This document shows, one piece after another, positions 6,082 through 10,593 of a stretch of 10,593 nt of DNA; position 1 is the stretch's first letter, and every line of letters starts with the position of its first letter. Source of the stretch: an uncultured bacterium (lineage in GTDB: Bacteria > Planctomycetota > UBA1135 > GCA-002686595); NCBI GenBank assembly GCA_913058555.1, contig CAJXRJ010000202.1:1-10593 (forward strand), in the 5' to 3' direction. The position numbers and the translations under genes are program-made. A model generated the notes under the pieces. The model did no database searches. It had not been told where the DNA came from and saw nothing but the letters and a program-made list of their open reading frames with translations.

Positions 6082-6870
6082 ATGATCGTCCGCGATTTTA
6101 TGACCCCCGACCCCGTCACCGCCGCTCCGGAGACATCGATTCACGATGCACTTGCCTCGATGGAGCACCATGGCGTTCGGCACTTGCCGGTCGTGTTGAG
6201 CGGCAAGATGGTTGGCGTCGTGTCGGACCGGGACCTTGTCGGTCAGGCCGGAACGAGCTTCTACACGGGCGGCGGCGGGAAGATCCCCAAGGAGACCCGG
6301 ATCGAAGAGGTGATGAAGAAGGATGTCATCACCGCCAACCCCATGGATCCCGTGGTGGCCGTCGCCGTGGAACTCTCGGCGCAGGGGATCGGTTGCTTGC
6401 CGGTCCTCGAGGACGGGAAGCTGGTGGGGATCGTGTCCGAGACGGATCTCCTACGCCTCGTCTCGGAGCTGAAGGATGGTCCCCAAGTGGTCACCCAGAG
6501 CATTGGTGCCATGGGCGCAGGCGTTGCGGTGACCGCGAACCTGGAGGCGACCGTGAAGCAGCTCGATGAGTTGATGTCGGCAAAGGGCATTCGTCACGTG
6601 CCGATTACGTCCGATGGGCAGGTCGTGGGGATGGTCTCCGACCGCGACATGCGCCGCGCCGGTTGGACAGGCCTTCACGGGACCGCGAGTGCCGGGGAGA
6701 TCATGTCAAAGGGCGTGATCTCCGTGCCCGCCACTGACACCGTCCAGCAGGCAGCGCGCACGATGTCCGAGCGGCGCATCTCAGCCCTCGTCACCGAGTC
6801 GGGCGAAGGGACATTTGGAATCGTGACGTCCACGGACCTTCTGGAGTTCGCCCTCGGCGCGCTCCAGTAG
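6082..6870 (+). CDS. Four-CBS-domain protein (two Bateman modules)
   Basis: This 262-aa cytoplasmic protein is built entirely of CBS domains: about 2-58, 74-130, 144-198 and 205-260. Each has the strand-turn ligand motif ending in S/T-x-x-D: VSDRD (47-51), VSETD (118-122), VSDRD (185-189) and VTSTD (248-252). It starts like many stand-alone CBS proteins, with VRDFMTPDPVTAAPETS. The first domain has a Gly-rich, Lys-containing loop (YTGGGGKIPKETR, 61-73) before the second. No enzymatic or transporter domain is fused, so it probably acts as a nucleotide-responsive regulator of a partner. The start at 6082 is supported by GAGGA (6070-6074), 7 nt upstream, and by the domain beginning at once. It is transcribed divergently from the USP-CBS-CBS set and is convergent with the hydrolase gene. 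Confidence 0.94.
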   Translation: MIVRDFMTPDPVTAAPETSIHDALASMEHHGVRHLPVVLSGKMVGVVSDRDLVGQAGTSFYTGGGGKIPKETRIEEVMKKDVITANPMDPVVAVAVELSAQGIGCLPVLEDGKLVGIVSETDLLRLVSELKDGPQVVTQSIGAMGAGVAVTANLEATVKQLDELMSAKGIRHVPITSDGQVVGMVSDRDMRRAGWTGLHGTASAGEIMSKGVISVPATDTVQQAARTMSERRISALVTESGEGTFGIVTSTDLLEFALGALQ

Positions 6871-6889
6871 GGGAGCCACGCGGCGGCCC

Positions 6890-6925
6890 CTCAGTGGGTC
6901 TCTCAGCGGGCCTCTCAGGTCCCCT
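6890..6925. repeat. Short 12-nt tandem repeat
   Basis: CTCAGTGGGTCT (6890-6901) and CTCAGCGGGCCT (6902-6913) are two copies of a 12-nt unit with two differences. A third decayed copy, CTCAGGTCCCCT (6914-6925), follows. It sits in the 84-nt gap between the convergent four-CBS and hydrolase genes. A small CCCC-TTC-GGGG hairpin overlaps the end (6921-6931) and may help terminate both transcripts, but no T run follows. Confidence 0.5.
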
Positions 6926-6954
6926 TCGGGGCCAGCGGCCAGCGTCCAGGCGCT

Positions 6955-7803
6955 TTAGCGGCGAAGGGCGAATCCCATGATGTCTGCTTGCGCGCGATGG
7001 AGCCACGGGTCGTTGTGCCCCATGCCGTCGCTGGCTTCGATGCGCGTCGCCTTCATGGATTTTGGCCGGTTCCCATTGCTCCTTGCGGCCTCGAGATTCT
7101 GGTCAGACTCTGCGAAGGGGATGACCTCGTCGTCTTGGCTGTGCAGTAGGAGCACGGGGCCGGCGTAGGGACCCGCGAGGGCGGCGGACGGGGAGAAGTT
7201 GTCGCGAACGAGGTAGGGCGGGACCGTGAAGCTCCCCGCCATCGAGCGGACAGAGCTAAAGCTGGCCTCGAGGATGAGTCGGTCCGGCGGGAGCAGTCCT
7301 GCGACGGTTCCCAGGACACCGCCGCCGAGGGAGCGACCGTGGTAGACGACGTGCGTCGCGTCGACTTCGGGGCGGGCCTTGGCCGCTGCGATGTGAGCGA
7401 TGACGTCGGCTACGATCGCGTCCATGGACGGGGATCCGTTGGCGTGCCCGAAGCCGCGGTACTCGGGGAGCAGCACGTGGAATCCGGCGCGGCGGTAGGG
7501 CTCGACAAGGTCAAAGCTCCACTCGACAAACTCCGCGTTGCCGTGGGTGTACACCAGCAGCGGCGCGGGGGATGTGCCTCCCAAAGGCGGAAGAAGGAAC
7601 GCGTGGGCGGCCTCTGGGTCTCCAGGTAGCTCAAGGCGCACGGCGCCCTCCGGTGGCCGCGCATTCCCCGGGGGCATGCTCGCCCCCGGGAAGAGGACCA
7701 TGCGCTGGAGCCAGAACGCCAATGCATGGTGGCAGAGGACGATCGCGAGGATCCAAATCATGGTTCGCTTAGCCCTGGCCATAAGGGAGGCGCCTTCGAT
7801 CAC
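6955..7803 (-). CDS. Membrane-anchored alpha/beta hydrolase, Bem46/ABHD13-like
   Basis: This 282-aa serine hydrolase begins with one membrane segment (about 15-34, MIWILAIVLCHHALAF...), probably a signal anchor placing the catalytic domain outside the cytoplasm. The alpha/beta hydrolase landmarks are in order: YTHGNAE (85-91, oxyanion region), PEYRGFGHANG (113-123), nucleophile elbow GRSLGG (156-161) with S158, the acid D225 in HSQDDEVIP, and H263 in GMGHNDPW. The triad is intact. The HGN and YRGFG pattern matches the Bem46/ABHD13/ABHD17-type group; the substrate (ester, thioester or peptide) cannot be told. The start is a GTG overlapping the upstream stop as GTGA, which suggests translational coupling to the large PDZ protein. 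ATG 7782, with GAAGG 10 nt upstream, is a good alternative seven codons later. Confidence 0.9.
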   Translation of the reverse strand: MIEGASLMARAKRTMIWILAIVLCHHALAFWLQRMVLFPGASMPPGNARPPEGAVRLELPGDPEAAHAFLLPPLGGTSPAPLLVYTHGNAEFVEWSFDLVEPYRRAGFHVLLPEYRGFGHANGSPSMDAIVADVIAHIAAAKARPEVDATHVVYHGRSLGGGVLGTVAGLLPPDRLILEASFSSVRSMAGSFTVPPYLVRDNFSPSAALAGPYAGPVLLLHSQDDEVIPFAESDQNLEAARSNGNRPKSMKATRIEASDGMGHNDPWLHRAQADIMGFALRR

Positions 7804-10163
7804 TCACGGGTGTGTGGCCTGGCGGAGAAGCCCATGTTGGTCATGGCTTCCCGTGTTTCGCCGATGGGGCCAATCTGAATGTCTATCTGGCTGTTGCCGC
7901 GCAGGATGTTGAGGGTGACTTCGGAGGCCATCATCTTCATGGTTGCCATCCCCAGGCCCATCTGCCCTTCGAAGGGCTTGCCGTCGATCCCGGTGATCAA
8001 GTCTCCGTTCTTCAAGCCGGCCTCGGCGCCGGTCTTGCCCGGCTGGACGTTGGTCACCTTCAGGCAGTTGGGTTCCGTGACTTCGAAGGTCACCTCGCCG
8101 CATGGCACGGTGACGGTCATGTTGGAACCCATCGAGTTCCATGAGCTGAGGCTGTAAGTCCCCGCAGCGACGTCTTCGAATGTGACGCGCTCGTCGTCGC
8201 CTAGCTCGCCGCGGGCGCCGGAGAAGTAGTCGTTCTCGTCGGAGTCCTCTGGCTTGAGCTGGAAATTGGTGCCCTTCTTTTGGCCGGGGGCGTAGACCGT
8301 GAGGGTGTGGAACGTTGGCAGCGTCACCGTGATCTCGTTGGTGCCCTCGCGCAGGGTCACGATCTCCTTGCAGGCGGCGGGCTTGTTCCAACCTGCGAAG
8401 CGATCGTCGCTGAGGCCGGTCTTCGTCAGGGAAACCTGGTACTCGCCGGGCTGCTTGCCGGTGAAGAGGGCGCGGCCGTCCGCGTCGACCTTCTTGGAGT
8501 TGCGGTCGTTGGAACCGCCGTAGTACCGGTGGTTCATGTTCCCCTCTTTGCCTTCCTTGTATTCGGAGATGGTCGCCCGATAGCCAGCGCTGTGATCCCC
8601 AGCGACCGTGACGACCAGCTCGCAGGGCATGGCAAACGCGAGCGTGAGTTCTTTCTTGCTCTCCGTGATCTCCAGCTCCATCGTGCCGTAGTCCTTTGAC
8701 GAAGCGGTCAGCCGGACCACCTCAATGTCGCTCCATACCGAGCCGTGGAGGAGCTGATTCGATGCGATCCAGTACTCGCCTTTGCCTCGCTTGAGCGAAT
8801 CCGCACCGCCGCCTGTGGTTCCCCCCTCTTTCCGTTCCGCGCTCGAGGAGAAAGTCACGTCGTTCGCGGGGCGTCCATTGGGAGCCGTGCACTTCAGCAC
8901 GAGAAATCTCGAGATGTCGAGCTCGCCGAGGGAGATCTCAAGGGTCGTCAGGCCGCTGAGCACCTGTAGTGGTTCGGTGACCTCCGGCTCGTCTCCGCCG
9001 CGGCCAACGCCGACGATGTAGTTGCCCTCCGGAAGATCCTTCGCGGCGTAGCTGGAGCCCTTCTCACGGGTCAGCGCAACGGCCGTGTCCTTCGTCCAAT
9101 TGAAGTCGCTGCCCCCGTGTTGTTCGGCGGTCACGATCTTGACCCAGGGGCGAATCACCGGAACTATCCCCGACGTGTCGGTGACCTGCACCTGGCAGAG
9201 CTGGCTGGCCTCCAGCTCAATGAGGTGGGGCCCCTTGCCGTCGCGACTCAGGCTCAGGCTCTGGTCCTTGGACACGTAGTCGGCGATGGTCTCTCTCCAT
9301 TCGAGGCGACGGACATGCCCAGAGAAGACCTTGAACTCGACGTTGCTGGACCTGAGGCGCAGCTCAGGCTCCGCTGCGGTCCATTTGTAGCTGGTTGAGT
9401 TACCGCGGTCCTCCGTCATCGAAACAACGGCCTCTTCGGGGACGGATCCATCCGGCAGCCGAACGTCGAGGACAAAAACGGAAACGGCTTTGCCGATGAT
9501 CTCGACGTCGGACCCGACCTCGTACTCGTTTCCGCTGAAGGTATAGCCTTCCGCATACACGCTCAGGGAGTGGGTGCCCCCTTTGAGCCCCGTAAGCTCA
9601 AACATGCCCTGCGAGTCGCTCGTCGCGGTGCGCGTGTTCCGACGGCGCTTGAGCTGGGACTCCGCTGTCTTGGAGATGGAGTCCTCCAAGTCGCCCGGGC
9701 CGGTGTAGGCGCGGCCGATGCGATGGGTGGAGCTGGTACGCAGGTTGGTGCGGTAGTCGGAGTAGTTGTTGCCGCTGACAACGGTGGCTCCCTCCAGGGG
9801 CTCTCCGAGCTCATTCTGAATGCTCCCGCGGATCACGCCATCCCAGGCGGACGCGTCCTGGGATTGACCTGAGGCGGCGGCGGAGACGCGCTGCGCGAGG
9901 CGCTTGGCTTCGGCGCTGACGGCAGGACCGCTCGGCGAGCTGCTGCTCGACTTCGAAGGGGTGCTGTCGCTGACAGCGGCGAGGGTGGCAGGGGCCGTTT
10001 CGTTGGCACCGTCGCTGGCCGGCAGCGGCGGGCTTGGCGCTGGGCCGCTGGGGTCGGCGGCGTTCACAATGGAGTCTCCCACGCCCCCTTGCATGAAACC
10101 GATTCCAAAGCCGAGGGCCAGGCCGAGGACGAGCGTAAGGATGGCGAGACGCGATGAGTTCAT
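7800..10163 (-). CDS. Anchored multi-beta-domain protein with C-terminal PDZ
   Basis: The product is 787 aa with an unknown role. A hydrophobic segment (about 6-24) anchors it or serves as signal, followed by a Ser/Pro/Ala-rich linker (about 35-105). Residues 107-236 form a carboxypeptidase-regulatory-like domain (GSIQNELGEPLEGATVV, then DSQGMFELTGLKGG) interrupted by a charged insertion (about 133-180). More beta-sandwich domains follow to about 695. The closing G-x-[YH] motif of such domains recurs: GGTHSLSVYAEGY (195-207), PEGNYIVGV (378-386), PGEYQVSL (572-579) and AGTYSLSS (667-674). The PDZ domain (about 697-766) has AEAGLKNGDLITGIDGKP. No protease triad is seen, so PDZ probably binds protein ends. 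ATG 10163 is chosen for its short n-region before the hydrophobic core; a frame open to 10205 exists, and no Shine-Dalgarno is visible. It overlaps the hydrolase start (GTGA), so the two probably act together outside the cytoplasm. Confidence 0.87.
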   Translation of the reverse strand: MNSSRLAILTLVLGLALGFGIGFMQGGVGDSIVNAADPSGPAPSPPLPASDGANETAPATLAAVSDSTPSKSSSSSPSGPAVSAEAKRLAQRVSAAASGQSQDASAWDGVIRGSIQNELGEPLEGATVVSGNNYSDYRTNLRTSSTHRIGRAYTGPGDLEDSISKTAESQLKRRRNTRTATSDSQGMFELTGLKGGTHSLSVYAEGYTFSGNEYEVGSDVEIIGKAVSVFVLDVRLPDGSVPEEAVVSMTEDRGNSTSYKWTAAEPELRLRSSNVEFKVFSGHVRRLEWRETIADYVSKDQSLSLSRDGKGPHLIELEASQLCQVQVTDTSGIVPVIRPWVKIVTAEQHGGSDFNWTKDTAVALTREKGSSYAAKDLPEGNYIVGVGRGGDEPEVTEPLQVLSGLTTLEISLGELDISRFLVLKCTAPNGRPANDVTFSSSAERKEGGTTGGGADSLKRGKGEYWIASNQLLHGSVWSDIEVVRLTASSKDYGTMELEITESKKELTLAFAMPCELVVTVAGDHSAGYRATISEYKEGKEGNMNHRYYGGSNDRNSKKVDADGRALFTGKQPGEYQVSLTKTGLSDDRFAGWNKPAACKEIVTLREGTNEITVTLPTFHTLTVYAPGQKKGTNFQLKPEDSDENDYFSGARGELGDDERVTFEDVAAGTYSLSSWNSMGSNMTVTVPCGEVTFEVTEPNCLKVTNVQPGKTGAEAGLKNGDLITGIDGKPFEGQMGLGMATMKMMASEVTLNILRGNSQIDIQIGPIGETREAMTNMGFSARPHTRE

Positions 10164-10492
10164 AGCGAGTAGAAGGCAGGCGAGGGAACTTCGGGGGGCG
10201 GCCAACGCGAGCGGGCGCGCCGCCGCTCAGGATAACGGGCTTGCAGTGACCTGCGATGGGGCCTTTTCCTGAAGGGGCCGAGCCAGGGGGCCCCCATGCG
10301 CTGCGGGCACGGGTTGACGCTCTTCCCCTGCGGGAGTGAATCAAATCGAGGGGATGACCCCTCTTTTACGTGGAGGGCACCTCGATGGCGGAGGGAGCAT
10401 GAGGGGCCAGCGCTTCCGGTCGCCCACTCAGTGACGACCCATCCGGCGGGACCTTCAATTCAATGGGGAAGGACGCGGCCGCGGACCGGCGT
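10164..10492. promoter_or_regulatory. Spacer upstream of the PDZ protein gene
   Basis: About 330 nt separate the PDZ-protein start from the stop of the minus-strand gene at the contig edge. It should hold the promoter of the PDZ-hydrolase pair. I see no convincing gene, and no clear -35/-10. It contains a terminator-like hairpin at 10348-10367 and a 10-bp palindrome CGCGGCCGCG at 10474-10483. Confidence 0.4.
10348..10367 (+). terminator. Terminator-like hairpin, plus-strand orientation
   Basis: GAGGGG (10348-10353), loop ATGA and CCCCTC (10358-10363) are followed directly by TTTT (10364-10367). The stem is short (6 bp) but all but one pair are G-C and the T run is on the plus strand. Both flanking genes are on the minus strand, so its orientation is odd. 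It might stop antisense transcription, or serve the minus strand weakly as a stem without a good T tract. Confidence 0.4.
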
Positions 10493-10571
10493 CTAGTCCG
10501 GAAGGTAGTAGGAGCGCAGGACAAAGCCCGTGTTGGGCGCGCCGCTATCGGTCTCGCCCACGGGGCCCATG
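10493..10571 (-). CDS. 3' end of an unidentified gene cut by the contig edge
   Basis: A minus-strand frame is open from the edge to a TAG at 10495-10493. It gives about 26 codons ending PNTGFVLRSYYLPD. The third codon positions are almost all G or C, as in the neighbouring real genes, which supports coding. I do not recognise the family from so short a tail. An in-frame ATG at 10570-10568 is probably internal. The stop is 330 nt from the next start, so it is likely a separate transcript from the PDZ-hydrolase pair. Confidence 0.45.
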
Positions 10572-10593
10572 CTGTCTCTTATACACATCTGAC
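10572..10593 (+). other. Nextera Read 1-side sequencing adapter (artefact)
   Basis: Bases 10572-10590 read CTGTCTCTTATACACATCT, the reverse complement of the Tn5 mosaic end. They are followed by GAC, the first bases of the reverse-complemented Nextera Read 1 adapter. The biological insert ends at 10571. Confidence 0.97.

Noticed and set aside
10474..10483. 10-bp palindrome CGCGGCCGCG
   Set aside because: It is a simple GC palindrome (NotI-type site) without flanking structure, and easily arises by chance here.
47..10571. CRISPR array, tRNA or rRNA genes, prophage or IS element
   Set aside because: No regularly spaced repeats, cloverleaf, rRNA-like stretch, transposase or phage gene was seen on either strand.

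Overview
The window is a GC-rich bacterial contig with Illumina Nextera adapter sequence at both ends (1-46 and 10572-10593), so the biological insert is about 47-10571. The two adapter edges are where an assembly stopped, and the genes touching them are cut. Most genes here lack an obvious Shine-Dalgarno sequence. One encodes a large anchored protein of stacked carboxypeptidase-regulatory-like beta domains with a PDZ domain. Together these features suggest an environmental Planctomycetota or Myxococcota-like organism. That is inference only: there is no rRNA or marker gene here.

Layout. At 47-84 (-) is the first dozen codons of a possible SnoaL/NTF2-like protein. A hairpin-rich spacer of about 310 nt follows. 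At 394-1794 (+) is a secreted protein with the class C beta-lactamase (serine hydrolase) fold in which the catalytic motifs are all replaced. It is followed after 39 nt by a soluble two-PAS histidine kinase (1834-3363, +), then by a NarL/FixJ-type response regulator (3468-4142, +). Facing them on the minus strand is a compact set: a universal stress protein (5267-5713), a CBS-pair protein (4791-5267, TGATG overlap) and a second CBS-pair protein with an extra tail (4171-4761). A 368-nt divergent spacer with a palindrome separates this set from a four-CBS-domain protein on the plus strand (6082-6870). Convergent to that is a minus-strand pair: the large multi-domain protein (7800-10163) and a membrane-anchored alpha/beta hydrolase (6955-7803), overlapping by GTGA. 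A last spacer and the 3' end of an unidentified minus-strand gene (10493-10571) finish the contig.

The most interesting part is the centre. The first PAS domain of the kinase keeps, without gaps, the heme-ligand His and the distal Arg 20 residues later that characterise the oxygen sensors FixL and DosP. The kinase has no membrane segment and is paired with a FixJ-like regulator. Next to it are eight CBS domains in three proteins and a universal stress protein. The simplest reading is a locus that senses oxygen or redox state through the kinase and cellular energy through the CBS and stress proteins. The divergent promoter region at 5714-6081 is a plausible regulator target. The inactive-looking beta-lactamase-fold protein just upstream of the kinase, and the scaffold-hydrolase pair, are the other unusual items.
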